Source: Microbacterium sp. MAH-37
GTDB lineage: Bacteria; Actinomycetota; Actinomycetes; Actinomycetales; Microbacteriaceae
Length of the DNA: 64,000 bases
Direction: 5' to 3'
Assembly (NCBI RefSeq): GCF_009758255.1
Contig: NZ_WSEN01000010.1
Location: forward strand, 372,001-436,000
The translations under genes and the position numbers were made by a program. Under the pieces are notes generated by a model, which was not told the origin of the DNA, searched no databases, and worked only from the letters and a program-made list of their open reading frames with translations. Of the stretch, positions 51,242 to 60,025 are shown piece after piece (within the stretch, counting starts at the first letter, position 1; each line of letters starts with the position of its first letter).

Positions 51242-51329
51242 GCCTCGGGCACCGCTGCGCGGCATCCGTCGTCACCCTATCTGGCGGACGGATATACAGA
51301 TGCCGGATGCCGGATGCCGGATGCCGGAA

Positions 51330-51635
51330 TCAGCCGCCGACCGCAGAATCCTCTGCCGGCTGCGACGGTGCCGGATGCCGGGTCGCCCGCGCACCGAGCA
51401 CGATCGCGAGCACTCCGAGGAACAGCACGCAGACACCGGGCAGATCGAACAGGATGATGCGGACGACTGAAGACACGTCCGCGCTCATGACGATCGTCAT
51501 CGAAGCGATCCAGGCAGTCGCCGAGGCCCCCAGCCCCCACGCCGGTGCCCACCTCCACGGGCTCGGCAGGACGCCGCCGATCACCCAGGTGCGGCGCTGC
51601 GCTCGGCCGTCCTTCGCGGCATCCTGATCGCTCAT
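51330..51635 (-). CDS. shortened paralogue of the adjacent membrane protein
   Basis: A 101-residue protein with two hydrophobic segments. It begins with a region like the start of the 50588-51229 protein (QRRTWVIGGVL) and then jumps to a region like its C-terminal half (PSPWRWAPAWGLGA to LFLGVLAIVLGARA). About 110 residues are missing in between, as after an internal deletion. The ATG at 51635 has TAGGGT seven bases upstream. The last ten residues are encoded by DNA resembling the CGCAGAATC-type repeats found at 54.2-54.5 kb. It may be a decaying duplicate or a reduced working form. Confidence 0.6.
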   Translation of the reverse strand: MSDQDAAKDGRAQRRTWVIGGVLPSPWRWAPAWGLGASATAWIASMTIVMSADVSSVVRIILFDLPGVCVLFLGVLAIVLGARATRHPAPSQPAEDSAVGG

Positions 51636-51660
51636 CCCGCTCACCCTACCCGGGCCCCGC

Positions 51661-51750
51661 CTTGCAGGCGGCGGAGCATTCTGCGGGCGGCGGACGGCAC
51701 GCGGCGATATCCGCCGCCATCCGCAAATCGGTCCGCCACCCGCAAAATGG
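51661..51750. repeat. GATGGCGGAC-family intergenic repeat (locus 1)
   Basis: GCGGGCGGCGGAC (51683-51695) pairs with GTCCGCCACCCGC (51731-51743), with an inner GCGGCG/CGCCGC pair. The sequence GCAAATCGGTCCGCCA is close to one at about 54.28 kb. It lies between the shortened paralogue and the serine hydrolase gene. Confidence 0.55.
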
Positions 51751-52566
51751 CTAACCCCCGTAGCGCGTCACGATCTCCTCGGTGAGCGGCGGCCAGATGC
51801 GCTTGTGCTCGTCGCTGAACGGGACGCCGGACAGGAAGGCGGCGGCCAGGTCCCGCGACCGGTCGATGAACAGGAAGCTGCCCAGCGCTCCGAAGTGCCC
51901 CGCGGTCGCGGGCGGGAACGAGTCTGCCAGCCAGTGCGGGCTCTTCACGCCCTTGAGCTCGAACCCGAGACCCCACTGGCAGTCGGCGAAGCCGCCGTAG
52001 CCGGGGACGACGCCGCGCAGGCCGGGATGCGAGACCGTGAGCGCGATGTCGCGCAGGGCGGCGGGGATCAGCGTCGGCCGCAGCACCTCGCGCCCGAAGA
52101 TCAGCAGGTCCGCGATCGACGAGCGGGCCCCAGCCGACGGACGGCCGCTGACGTCGGTGTCGTCCATGCCGAGGGGAAGGGTCACCTCGCGCAGCATCCA
52201 GTCGGCGAAGGGCATGCCCGCGGCATCCGCGACGTGCGCGCCGAGAGCATCGATGCCCGCGTTCGAGTAGATGCGCCGCTCGCCCGGCACGCGCTGCGGC
52301 TCGACGCCCTCCATCGGCAGCCCGCTGGTGTGGTCGAGCAGGTTCAGCACGGTCGCGCCCTCGGGCCCGGCATGCTCGTCGAGGTCGATCAGACCGCGCT
52401 CGATCGCGACGAACGCGCCCCACGCGGTGAGCAGCTTGGTCACGGATGCCAGCGGCATGACCTCGTGCGGATCACCCTGCACGGCCAGGGTCTCGGCCGC
52501 GTCCGTGACGCCGATCAGGGCCGGATGCGGGAAGCCGTCGGTCGCGGCGAAAGTCGTCGTCTCCAC
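51751..52566 (-). CDS. serine hydrolase, beta-lactamase / class C PBP-like fold
   Basis: A 271-residue serine beta-lactamase-like protein. The nucleophile is Ser41 in the SxxK motif ASVTKLL, the YxN motif is YSNAG near 105-109, and HTSGLPMEG lies just before it. No signal peptide is seen, so it is probably an intracellular esterase or peptidase-like enzyme rather than a drug-resistance lactamase. The GTG at 52566 is preferred to the ATG at 52632, because the latter adds a low-complexity stretch and overlaps the ECF41-type promoter of the divergent gene. Confidence 0.8.
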   Translation of the reverse strand: METTTFAATDGFPHPALIGVTDAAETLAVQGDPHEVMPLASVTKLLTAWGAFVAIERGLIDLDEHAGPEGATVLNLLDHTSGLPMEGVEPQRVPGERRIYSNAGIDALGAHVADAAGMPFADWMLREVTLPLGMDDTDVSGRPSAGARSSIADLLIFGREVLRPTLIPAALRDIALTVSHPGLRGVVPGYGGFADCQWGLGFELKGVKSPHWLADSFPPATAGHFGALGSFLFIDRSRDLAAAFLSGVPFSDEHKRIWPPLTEEIVTRYGG

Positions 52567-52626
52567 GTTCCCATCGTTCCATGGGCTCCGACCGGCTCCG
52601 GCATCCGTCGGGCTCACGAGACCGGA

Positions 52627-52653
52627 TGTCACATTTCCGCGCCAGCCGGTGTC
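52627..52653 (+). promoter_or_regulatory. probable ECF41-type promoter of the CMD-sigma operon
   Basis: TGTCACA (52627-52633), 16 bases, then TGTC (52650-52653). ECF41 sigma factors are known to use a TGTCACA -35 with a CGTC-like -10 in front of their partner genes. This one lies 45 bases before the CMD ATG, so the operon is probably autoregulated. Confidence 0.65.
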
Positions 52654-52697
52654 TCCATGCTGAAGGCACGAGAAGCGTGCCGACGAAGGAGCAGAAC

Positions 52698-53294
52698 ATG
52701 ACGAACCAGACCCGAGTGCCCGCGGTGCAGGTCACCGGACTGTACGGCACCGTGGTGAAGACCGTCGCCCGTCGGAAGCTCGGCCTCGTACCGGACTCGC
52801 TCGGGGTGCTGTGGCAGCACCGGCCCGTGATGATGGACATGATGAAATTCGGCGGCCGCACCGAGAAGTGGGACGAGCTCGACAAGAGCCTCTCGGTGCT
52901 CGCGACCATGGCCGCCGCCGCGACGGTCGGCTGCAGCTTCTGCCTCGACCTGCACTACTTCATGGCGCACGACCAGGGCCTCGATGAGGAAAAGGCCCGC
53001 GAGGTGCCGATCTGGCGCGAGTCGGCCCGGTTCACGTCGCTCGAGCGCCTCGTGATGGAGTATGCCGAGGCGATGAGCCAGACTCCGCCGGCTGTGACAG
53101 ACGAGCTCTCCGACGCGCTGCGCGCAGAGATCGGCGTGCCCGCGCTGATCGAGCTCGCCGCGAAGGTCGGATACCTCAATGCGACCGCACGCTCGAACAT
53201 CGCGCTCGGCATCCACTCCGACGGCTTCGCGGATGCCTGCGGTCTGGCGCCCCTGGCGACTCCGGCCGCGACCGGCGTAGCGTCGCGAGCATGA
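52698..53294 (+). CDS. carboxymuconolactone decarboxylase (CMD) family protein
   Basis: A 198-residue AhpD/CMD-fold protein with the CxxC pair in GCSFCLDLHYFMAHDQG, suggesting a thiol redox activity. It starts MTNQTRVPAVQ at an ATG with AAGGAG upstream. The next gene, an ECF41-type sigma factor, starts within its stop (ATGA). CMD proteins are the classic partners of ECF41 sigma factors, though the signal and reaction are unknown for most. Confidence 0.9.
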   Translation: MTNQTRVPAVQVTGLYGTVVKTVARRKLGLVPDSLGVLWQHRPVMMDMMKFGGRTEKWDELDKSLSVLATMAAAATVGCSFCLDLHYFMAHDQGLDEEKAREVPIWRESARFTSLERLVMEYAEAMSQTPPAVTDELSDALRAEIGVPALIELAAKVGYLNATARSNIALGIHSDGFADACGLAPLATPAATGVASRA

Positions 53295-54178
53295 ACAGCG
53301 CAGCATCCGAGGATCCGTTCACGGCCCACCGCGGCCTGCTGTTCACCGTCGCGTACGAGATCCTCGGGTCGGCGGCGGATGCCGAGGACGTGCTGCAGGA
53401 GTCCTGGCTGCGCTGGGCTGCGGCCGACCGCGCCGACGTGCGCGATCCGCGCGCGTACCTGGTGCGGATCGTCACACGGCAGGCGCTGAACCAGCTGCGG
53501 ACGGTGTCTCGTCGCCGCGAGGAGTACGTCGGCCCGTGGCTCCCCGAGCCGCTGCTGACCTCGCCGGACGTCGCGGACGACGTGGTGCTCGCCGAGAGCG
53601 TGTCCGTGGCGATGCTGACGGTGCTCGAGACACTCGGCCCCACCGAGCGCGCGGTCTTCGTGCTGCGCGAGGTGTTCGACGTGCCCTTCGACGAGATCGC
53701 CGACGCGGTCGGCAAGACGTCCGCTGCGGTGCGGCAGATCGCGCACCGCGCTCATGAGCACGTCGCCGCGCGGCGGCCGCGGATCGATGTCGCCGCCTCA
53801 GAGCACGACCGCGCCGCGCGGCGCTTCATCGAGGTCATGAACACCGGCGACGTGCAGTCGCTGATGGACGTGCTGGCTCCGGATGTCGTGTCGGTGACCG
53901 ACGGCGGAGGCCTGGTGCGCGGGGCGGCGCGGCGACCGCTGCACGGTGCGGAGAGGGTGGTCGCCTTCCTGCAGGGCAGCATCGCCAAGCTCGACGAGGC
54001 CTACGACGTGATCCCGATCCAGATCAACGGGACGCTCGCCGCCGGCATCCGGGTCGGTGGCCGCCTGCAGGCGGCGGTGAGTTTCGCCGTCGAGGGCGGC
54101 CGCATCGCGCACGTGTACTCGGTCGCGAACCCGGAGAAGCTGTCGGCACTGCAGGCGGAGACCCCGCTGGCGCGCTGA
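53291..54178 (+). CDS. ECF41-type RNA polymerase sigma factor with SnoaL-like C-terminus
   Basis: A 295-residue extracytoplasmic-function sigma factor. Region 2 is HRGLLFTVAYEILGSAADAEDVLQ..W, region 4 GPTERAVFVLREVFDVPFDEIA with a helix-turn-helix to about 155. The remaining 130 residues are a SnoaL-like domain. The three ECF41 motifs are visible: WLPEP (83-87), DGGG (204-207) and NPEKL (280-284; NPDKL in the consensus). In this group the C-terminal domain takes the place of an anti-sigma factor. The start overlaps the CMD gene stop. Confidence 0.93.
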   Translation: MNSAASEDPFTAHRGLLFTVAYEILGSAADAEDVLQESWLRWAAADRADVRDPRAYLVRIVTRQALNQLRTVSRRREEYVGPWLPEPLLTSPDVADDVVLAESVSVAMLTVLETLGPTERAVFVLREVFDVPFDEIADAVGKTSAAVRQIAHRAHEHVAARRPRIDVAASEHDRAARRFIEVMNTGDVQSLMDVLAPDVVSVTDGGGLVRGAARRPLHGAERVVAFLQGSIAKLDEAYDVIPIQINGTLAAGIRVGGRLQAAVSFAVEGGRIAHVYSVANPEKLSALQAETPLAR

Positions 54179-54217
54179 ACGGGCCTCGGTCCCGCATTCA
54201 GCCCCGGCATCCGACAC

Positions 54218-54450
54218 TTGCGGATGGCGGACGAAACGACGGATGGCGGACGACACGCCGCCATCCCGCCGCCGAACGCAGATCGGTCCGCCATCTGCAA
54301 ACGGTGAGACCACCGAGCAGTCCCCGGCATCCGCCATCCGCACTTGCAGATGGCGGACCATCCGACGGATGGCGGGCGACACGCCACCGAATCCTCCGCC
54401 GGACGCAGAATCTCCCGCCATCCGTCACGCGAAGGCGACCGATGGCGGGA
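54218..54450. repeat. GATGGCGGAC-family repeats (locus 2), two copies
   Basis: The gap of about 285 bases between the sigma factor and glyS genes contains no gene. TTGCGGATGGCGGAC (54218-54232) pairs with GTCCGCCATCTGCAA (54286-54300), 14 of 15 positions. A second copy starts TTGCAGATGGCGGAC at 54344-54358 and ends with CGCAGAATCTCCCGCC near 54405. Words GACGGATGGCGG recur near 54238 and 54364. Confidence 0.6.
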
Positions 54451-54464
54451 GACGAGACCGGACG

Positions 54465-55850
54465 TCAGGCGCCGCGCAGCCGCTCCGCGAGGTACGCGTG
54501 CAGGTTCGCGAGCGGGACGCGCTCCTGGCCCATGGTGTCGCGGTCGCGCACGGTCACCGCGTCGTCGTCGAGCGAGTCGAAGTCGACCGTGACGCAGAAC
54601 GGGGTTCCGACCTCGTCCTGGCGGCGGTAGCGACGGCCGATCGCGCCGGCGTCGTCGAAGTCGACGGTCCATTGACCGCGCAGGCCGTCGGCGACCGAGC
54701 GGGCCAGCGGCGACAGGCGCTCGTTCCGCGACAGCGGCAGCACGGCGACCTTGACCGGCGCGAGCCGCGGGTCGAGCTTCAGCACGGTGCGGGTGTCGGT
54801 GCCGCCCTTCGCGTTCGGCACCTCCTCCTCGACGTACGCGTCGACGAGGAACGCCATCATCGCGCGGGTCAGGCCGAACGACGGCTCGATGACGTACGGA
54901 GTGTACCGCTCGCCGGACGCCTGGTCGAAGTAGGTCAGCGACGTGCCGGACGCCTCAGAATGCGACGACAGGTCGTAGTCGGTGCGGTTGGCGACGCCCA
55001 TGAGCTCGCCCCACTCCTTGCCCGCGAAGCCGAAGCGGTACTCGACGTCGATCGTGCCGGCGGAGTAGTGCGCGCGGTCGTCCTCGGGCACGTCGAACTG
55101 ACGGATGTTCTCGGGGTTGATGCCCAGGTCGATGAACCAGTTCCAGCAGGCCTCGACCCAGTGCTCGAACCACTCCTGCGCCTCGGCCGGCGGCACGAAG
55201 TACTCGATCTCCATCTGCTCGAACTCGCGGGTGCGGAAGATGAAGTTGCCGGGGGTGATCTCGTTGCGGAACGCCTTACCGACCTGGCCGATGCCGAACG
55301 GCGGCTTCTTGCGCGAGGCGGTCAGAACGTTGGAGAAGTTGACGAAGATGCCCTGTGCGGTCTCGGGGCGCATGTAGTACAGGCCCGACTCGTCGTCCAC
55401 GACGCCGAGGTAGGTCTTCACCAGGCCGGAGAACGCCTTCGGCTCGGTGTACTGGCCCTTGTTGCCGCAGTTCGGGCAGGGCACGTCGGCCAGGCCGTTC
55501 TCGGCCTTGCGGCCCTTGCGCGCCTCGAAGTCCTCGATGAGGTTGTCGGCGCGGAAGCGCTTGTGGCAGTTGAGGCACTCGACCAGCGGGTCGGTGAAGG
55601 TCGCGACGTGGCCGGATGCCTCCCACACGCGCTTGGGCAGGATGATCGACGAGTCCAGGCCGACCATGTCGCCCCGGCCGCGCACGAACGTCTGCCACCA
55701 CTGGCGGCGGATGTTCTCCTTGAGCTCGGTTCCGAGGGGGCCGTAGTCCCATGCCGAACGGGAACCGCCGTAGATCTCACCCGCTTGGAACACGAACCCG
55801 CGGTGGCGGGCGAGGGCGATGACCTTGTCAAGACGGGACTGTTCGGCCAC
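54465..55850 (-). CDS. glyS: glycyl-tRNA synthetase (single-chain, dimeric type)
   Basis: A 461-residue class II aminoacyl-tRNA synthetase that charges tRNA-Gly. Motif 2 is [19 protein letters not shown], motif 3 lies in [11 protein letters not shown], and [12 protein letters not shown] near residue 30 is the glycyl-specific start. A zinc-type pair of CxxC groups (ECLNCHKRF and [10 protein letters not shown]) lies in the insertion near 100-150. The GTG at 55850 starts at the family N-terminus. The frame is open far upstream but that part is not homologous. A TAAGAT -10 and a perfect palindrome lie upstream. Confidence 0.95.
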   Translation of the reverse strand: MAEQSRLDKVIALARHRGFVFQAGEIYGGSRSAWDYGPLGTELKENIRRQWWQTFVRGRGDMVGLDSSIILPKRVWEASGHVATFTDPLVECLNCHKRFRADNLIEDFEARKGRKAENGLADVPCPNCGNKGQYTEPKAFSGLVKTYLGVVDDESGLYYMRPETAQGIFVNFSNVLTASRKKPPFGIGQVGKAFRNEITPGNFIFRTREFEQMEIEYFVPPAEAQEWFEHWVEACWNWFIDLGINPENIRQFDVPEDDRAHYSAGTIDVEYRFGFAGKEWGELMGVANRTDYDLSSHSEASGTSLTYFDQASGERYTPYVIEPSFGLTRAMMAFLVDAYVEEEVPNAKGGTDTRTVLKLDPRLAPVKVAVLPLSRNERLSPLARSVADGLRGQWTVDFDDAGAIGRRYRRQDEVGTPFCVTVDFDSLDDDAVTVRDRDTMGQERVPLANLHAYLAERLRGA

Positions 55851-55880
55851 GGTGGCTCCAATGGTCGGATGCGGGAAAGT

Positions 55881-55896
55881 GCCCGTGATCACGGGC
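55881..55896. promoter_or_regulatory. perfect 16-bp palindrome at the glyS transcript start
   Basis: GCCCGTGATCACGGGC at 55881-55896. A minus-strand -10 box TAAGAT (plus 55904-55909) places the transcript start at about 55897, so the palindrome would be the first 16 bases of the glyS message or an operator over the start site. Confidence 0.5.
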
Positions 55897-55992
55897 GCCC
55901 TCAATCTTATCCGCGCGATATCCACCCCACCTCCACCCGTTGTCCACCCTCTCGGGCCCCTGCTGCCCCATGCCGCGGCGAAGAGTGGAGAC

Positions 55993-56502
55993 ATGGACAT
56001 CAGCACGCTCACCACCGCCCTCATCTCACTCATCGTCATCGTCTGGCTGAGCATCCGGCAGACCACCTGGCGTCCGCTGGTCGCAGGTCGTGCGTTCCGC
56101 ACGCCGCTGATCGTGATGCTCGTGGGCGCCGTGATGACGACGGCGAACGGCGGCTTCCCGGTGACCGCCCCGTGGATCGGCGCGGTCGCGATCGAACTCG
56201 TGCTCGGCGCCGCGGTCGGCGTGGTGATCGGCCTGATGGCGCACCTGCGGCCCGCCGTCGGGTCGGATGCTCGGGTCGAGGCGCGCAACGGCGCGGGCGG
56301 GCTGATGGTGTGGCTGGGGTTGATCACGGTTCGCGTCGTCCTGGGCGCGGCGTTCGCCGCCGCCGGCATCGGCGGGCTGCAGGCGCCTGGCACGATCCTG
56401 ATCCTGCTCGGCGTGAACCGGCTCGCACGCTCGGCGGTCATGCTCACTCGCGCTCGCACGCTCGTCGCGCCGCGGACGGATGCCGCACTGCTGGGCCGCT
56501 GA
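55993..56502 (+). CDS. CcdC/DUF1453-like membrane protein
   Basis: A 169-residue protein with four hydrophobic segments. [20 protein letters not shown] and the following [15 protein letters not shown], then a segment of small residues, resemble DUF1453/CcdC proteins. The function is unknown. The ATG at 55993 follows GTGGAG. It is divergent from glyS and followed by a long hairpin. Confidence 0.75.
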   Translation: MDISTLTTALISLIVIVWLSIRQTTWRPLVAGRAFRTPLIVMLVGAVMTTANGGFPVTAPWIGAVAIELVLGAAVGVVIGLMAHLRPAVGSDARVEARNGAGGLMVWLGLITVRVVLGAAFAAAGIGGLQAPGTILILLGVNRLARSAVMLTRARTLVAPRTDAALLGR

Positions 56503-56561
56503 CCCGCACCGATGCCCGTCTGGCGGGCGTGCCTCCTCCCCGACGCGACTTCCGCTCGGCC

Positions 56562-56617
56562 CCGGTCTCACTCGTTGCGGGTGTTCGGCCGTCAAGACCC
56601 ACAACGAGTGAGACCGG
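56562..56617 (+). terminator. long hairpin between membrane protein and sensor kinase genes
   Basis: CCGGTCTCACTCGTTGCGGG plus T (56562-56582) pairs with the arm ending ACGAGTGAGACCGG (56597-56617) at 20 of 21 positions, around a 14-base loop. It lies 20 bases before the sensor kinase start and probably insulates it. Confidence 0.6.
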
Positions 56618-56637
56618 AGCAAGGAGAAGCGTCAGGA

Positions 56638-57900
56638 ATGCGGCATGATGGGCGCATGACGCGCGCAGGCTCGGGGGCGAAGGATGCCGCGGAGCCGGAC
56701 GCCGAGGAGCCGACGTCCGCTCAGCCGCAGCCGCAGCCGCTGCCAGGGCTCCCCCCGCATTCTCCTCGCCTGCCCGGTCCGCGTGGAACCGGGCGCCTGA
56801 TCTCGCTGGTGGGGATCGCGCTGACCGCCTACGCGATCTGGACGGACGCAGAGCCGATGACGCCCTGGGCGATCGTGGTCGGCGCGGCGGCACTCCTCGC
56901 CTGGCTGGTACTCACCGCTCTCCCTGCCGCAGCACCGCTCTGGCCACGACTCGCCCTGCTCGCCGTGATGATCGTCGCCGGAGGGGTGACCTCGGCCCTG
57001 ACGGCGAGCGTCGCCTCCGCGGTGCTGGTCGTCGCGATCGTGACCGTGCTCGGCTCCACGGCCGTGCCGCTGACCGTGGGCTTCGCGTTCACCGCATCCG
57101 GCCTGCTGGCCGTCGCGATCTGCGCGTTGTTCGCCCCGCCGATGCTGCAGGTGCTCGTGTCGATCGCCGGCGTCGCCGCCGGCGTGCTGATCGGCCTGGC
57201 CCGGCGGCAGGCCCGGCTGGCGACCGCGCGTGAGCGGCGGACGGCGCAGGAGCTGGTCGAGGCGAACCGGGCGCTGGCAGCATCCGCGGTGCGCGACGAG
57301 CGGGCGCGCATCGCCCGCGACCTGCACGACGTGCTCGCGCACACGCTCGGCGGCCTGGTCGTGCAGCTCGACGCCGTCGAGGCGCTCACCGAGGCCGGCC
57401 GCACCGGTGAGGCGGCGGCCCGTGCACACGCCGCGCGCGAGCTCGCGGCCGACGGGCTGCGCGAGGCGCGCATCGCCGTGGGCGTGCTGGACGGCACCCG
57501 CGCGCTGGATCTCGCCGATCTCGTGGAGCAGGTGCGGCGTCTGATCACGACCGAGCAGCGGCTCGGGGCATCCGTCGTCGCCGACGTCGCCGAACTGCAC
57601 GGCCCGGCGACTCCGGCGCTGGTGCAGGCGTTCGGCGAAGCCGCGCGCGAGTCGCTCACGAATGCGCGCAAGCACTCCCCCGGGGCATCCGTCCGGCTGT
57701 CGCTCGGTCTCGACGGACGGATGCTAGTCCTCGACGTCGCGAATGCGCGGGTCGGCGCGCACGCCGGCCTTGCGGCCAGCGGCTCCGGACGCGGCCTGGA
57801 CGGCATCCGCGAGAGGTTCTCCGCCCTGCCCGGCGGCGAAGTGCGCGTCACGACGGATGCCGGCACGTTCCGGCTGCAGGCGACGGCGGGCGTCTCATGA
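56638..57900 (+). CDS. NarL-type sensor histidine kinase
   Basis: A 420-residue membrane kinase. A proline-rich N-terminus is followed by about six hydrophobic segments (residues 53-190) and a short coiled linker. The HisKA_3 phospho-acceptor is His230 in ERARIARDLHDVLAHTLGG, followed by a HATPase domain with RESLTNARKHSPGA and GSGRGLDGIRERF. The signal is unknown. The ATG at 56638 has AAGGAG 11 bases upstream; the ATG at 56656 is an alternative. The response regulator gene starts within its stop codon. Confidence 0.88.
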   Translation: MRHDGRMTRAGSGAKDAAEPDAEEPTSAQPQPQPLPGLPPHSPRLPGPRGTGRLISLVGIALTAYAIWTDAEPMTPWAIVVGAAALLAWLVLTALPAAAPLWPRLALLAVMIVAGGVTSALTASVASAVLVVAIVTVLGSTAVPLTVGFAFTASGLLAVAICALFAPPMLQVLVSIAGVAAGVLIGLARRQARLATARERRTAQELVEANRALAASAVRDERARIARDLHDVLAHTLGGLVVQLDAVEALTEAGRTGEAAARAHAARELAADGLREARIAVGVLDGTRALDLADLVEQVRRLITTEQRLGASVVADVAELHGPATPALVQAFGEAARESLTNARKHSPGASVRLSLGLDGRMLVLDVANARVGAHAGLAASGSGRGLDGIRERFSALPGGEVRVTTDAGTFRLQATAGVS

Positions 57901-58535
57901 CCGGCATCCGCATCGTCGTCGCCGACGACCAGGAGATCGTGCGCGACGGGCTGGTGACCGTGCTCGGCCTGATCGACGGCTTCGACGTCGTCGCCGAGGC
58001 GGGCGACGGCGAGCAGGCGGTGCGTGCCGTCGGCATGCACCGCCCCGATGTCGTGCTGATGGACCTCCGGATGCCCGGCACCGACGGCATCGCCGCGACC
58101 TCCCGCATCCTCGCCGACTTCCCCGCGACGCGGGTGCTCGTGCTGACCACGTTCGACGACGACGAATCGATCACGCGCGCGCTGCAGGCGGGCGCGCGCG
58201 GGTATCTGACGAAGGATGCCGGGCGGGCGCAGCTCTCCTCCGCCATCCGGGCCGTGATGGACGGGCAGCAGGTCCTCGGCGACGCCGTCGGCAGGAGGCT
58301 GCTCGAACGACTCACCGCCGGTCCGGCCGATCCGCTCGCGGCGCTGCGCGCCCGCTTCCCCGACCTCACCAGGCGCGAGGCGGAGGTCGCCGTGCTCGTC
58401 GCCGCGGATGCCACGAACGCCGACATCGCCCAGCAGCTCTTCATATCCACGCCGACGGTGAAGTCGCACATCAACGCACTGTTCGCGAAGCTCGGCGTGA
58501 AGACACGGGCGGATGCCATGGCGGCGCTGCGCTGA
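57897..58535 (+). CDS. NarL/FixJ-family response regulator
   Basis: A 212-residue regulator. The receiver domain has Asp56 as phosphorylation site (VVLMDLRMPG), the DDQE acidic cluster near residue 10 and the conserved lysine in GYLTKDAG. The C-terminal LuxR-type helix-turn-helix is LTRREAEVAVLVAADATNADIAQQLFIS with TVKSHINALFAKLGV. It overlaps the kinase gene by 4 bases and is its partner. The target genes are unknown. Confidence 0.93.
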   Translation: MTGIRIVVADDQEIVRDGLVTVLGLIDGFDVVAEAGDGEQAVRAVGMHRPDVVLMDLRMPGTDGIAATSRILADFPATRVLVLTTFDDDESITRALQAGARGYLTKDAGRAQLSSAIRAVMDGQQVLGDAVGRRLLERLTAGPADPLAALRARFPDLTRREAEVAVLVAADATNADIAQQLFISTPTVKSHINALFAKLGVKTRADAMAALR

Positions 58536-58542
58536 CGGGCGC

Positions 58543-58548
58543 TACCTT
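58543..58548 (+). promoter_or_regulatory. -10 box of the POT transporter gene, leaderless
   Basis: TACCTT is followed by exactly six bases and the ATG at 58555. Confidence 0.45.
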
Positions 58549-58554
58549 CAGTGC

Positions 58555-60024
58555 ATGAGCACTGTTCGGGGGGAACGAGCGCGCGGAGACAAGGACACCC
58601 GGTTCTTCGGGCAGCCCTGGGAGCTCGCGCACATCTTCGGTGTCGAGATGTGGGAGCGGTTCAGCTTCTACGGCATGCAGGGCATCCTGCTCATCTACAT
58701 GTACTTCTCGGTCGCCGACGGCGGCCTCGGCATCGACAAGGGCGTCGCCACCGGCATCGTCGGCGCCTACGGCGGCACGGTCTACCTGGCGACCATCCTC
58801 GGCGCCTGGCTGGCCGACCGGCTGCTCGGCTCGGAGCGGGTGCTGTACTTCAGCGCCTGGGTGATCATGGCCGGCCACATCGCGCTGGCCGTACTGCCGA
58901 ATGTGTGGGGGCTCGGCGTCGGCCTGATCCTCGTCGCGATCGGCTCCGGCGGCCTGAAGGCGAACGCCACCGCCGTGGTCGGCACGTTGTACGGGCCGAA
59001 GGACGTGCGCCGGGATGCCGGGTTCTCGCTGTTCTACCTCGGCATCAACCTCGGCGCCTTCCTCGGTCCGCTGATCACCGGCATCCTGCAGGACAAGGTC
59101 GGGTTCCACTGGGCGTTCGGGGCGGCCGCGATCGGCATGGCGCTCGGCCTGATCCAGTACTCGTTCGGGCGCAAGCAGCTGCCCGAGTCGGCCAAGGAGG
59201 TCGCCAACCCGCTTCCGGCGAACCGGTACGGCATGTGGATCGGCATCGCCGCCGCCGGTCTCGCCCTGATCGTCGCGCTGGTGCTGACCGGCGTGATCCG
59301 CGCGGACAACCTGTCCGGCGTCGTCATCCTGGTGACGCTGCTGGCGGCGATCGCCTTCTTCATCGTCATCATCTCGTCGAAGCAGATCGACGGGATCGCG
59401 AGGTCTCGGGTGGTCAGCTTCATCCCGCTGTTCGTCGTGAACGTGGGTTTCTGGTCGCTGTACCAGCAGCAGTTCACCGTGCTGACGATCTACTCCGACG
59501 AGCGTCTGAACCGCGACATCCTGGGCTGGACGATGCCGATCTCGTGGATCAACTCGATCGCCCCGATCTTCGTGATCCTGCTCTCGGGCACCTTCGCCGC
59601 GATCTGGACGAAGCTGGGCGCGAAGGCGCCGTCGGCGCCGGTGAAGTTCTCGCTGGGCGCGATGATCATGGGCGTCGCGTTCCTGCTGTTCCTGCCCTGG
59701 GCGAACGGGGCGCCGAACTCCACACCGCTGCTGGCGATCGTGATGATCCTGTTCGTGTTCACCGTCGCCGAGCTGTTCATCTCGCCCCCGGGGCTGTCGG
59801 TGACGACCAAGCTGGCGCCGGAGAAGTTCCACACGCAGATGGTCTCGCTGTACTTCCTGTCGGTCGCCCTGGGCACAGCGATCGCGGGCTGGCTCGCGCA
59901 GTTCTACGACCCCTCGGACGAGGTGCCGTACTTCTCGATCCTCGGCGCCATCGCGATCGCCATGGGCATCGCGCTGCTGCTGTGCGTGAAGCCCGTCCTC
60001 GCGCTGATGAAGGGCGTGCGCTGA
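58555..60024 (+). CDS. POT-family proton-dependent oligopeptide transporter
   Basis: A 489-residue membrane protein with about 14 segments. The proton-coupling motif ExxERFxxYG is EMWERFSFYG at 31-40, and the FSLFYLGINLGAFLGP segment is typical of the DtpT group. It imports di- and tripeptides with protons. It follows the two-component system by 19 bases but seems to have its own promoter. The VOC protein gene starts 1 base after its stop, so they are probably co-transcribed. Confidence 0.93.
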   Translation: MSTVRGERARGDKDTRFFGQPWELAHIFGVEMWERFSFYGMQGILLIYMYFSVADGGLGIDKGVATGIVGAYGGTVYLATILGAWLADRLLGSERVLYFSAWVIMAGHIALAVLPNVWGLGVGLILVAIGSGGLKANATAVVGTLYGPKDVRRDAGFSLFYLGINLGAFLGPLITGILQDKVGFHWAFGAAAIGMALGLIQYSFGRKQLPESAKEVANPLPANRYGMWIGIAAAGLALIVALVLTGVIRADNLSGVVILVTLLAAIAFFIVIISSKQIDGIARSRVVSFIPLFVVNVGFWSLYQQQFTVLTIYSDERLNRDILGWTMPISWINSIAPIFVILLSGTFAAIWTKLGAKAPSAPVKFSLGAMIMGVAFLLFLPWANGAPNSTPLLAIVMILFVFTVAELFISPPGLSVTTKLAPEKFHTQMVSLYFLSVALGTAIAGWLAQFYDPSDEVPYFSILGAIAIAMGIALLLCVKPVLALMKGVR

Positions 60025-60025
60025 C

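Noticed and set aside
51751-52566. Beta-lactamase resistance gene
   Set aside because: It has SxxK and YxN motifs but no signal peptide, and the overall look is of an esterase/peptidase-type serine hydrolase.
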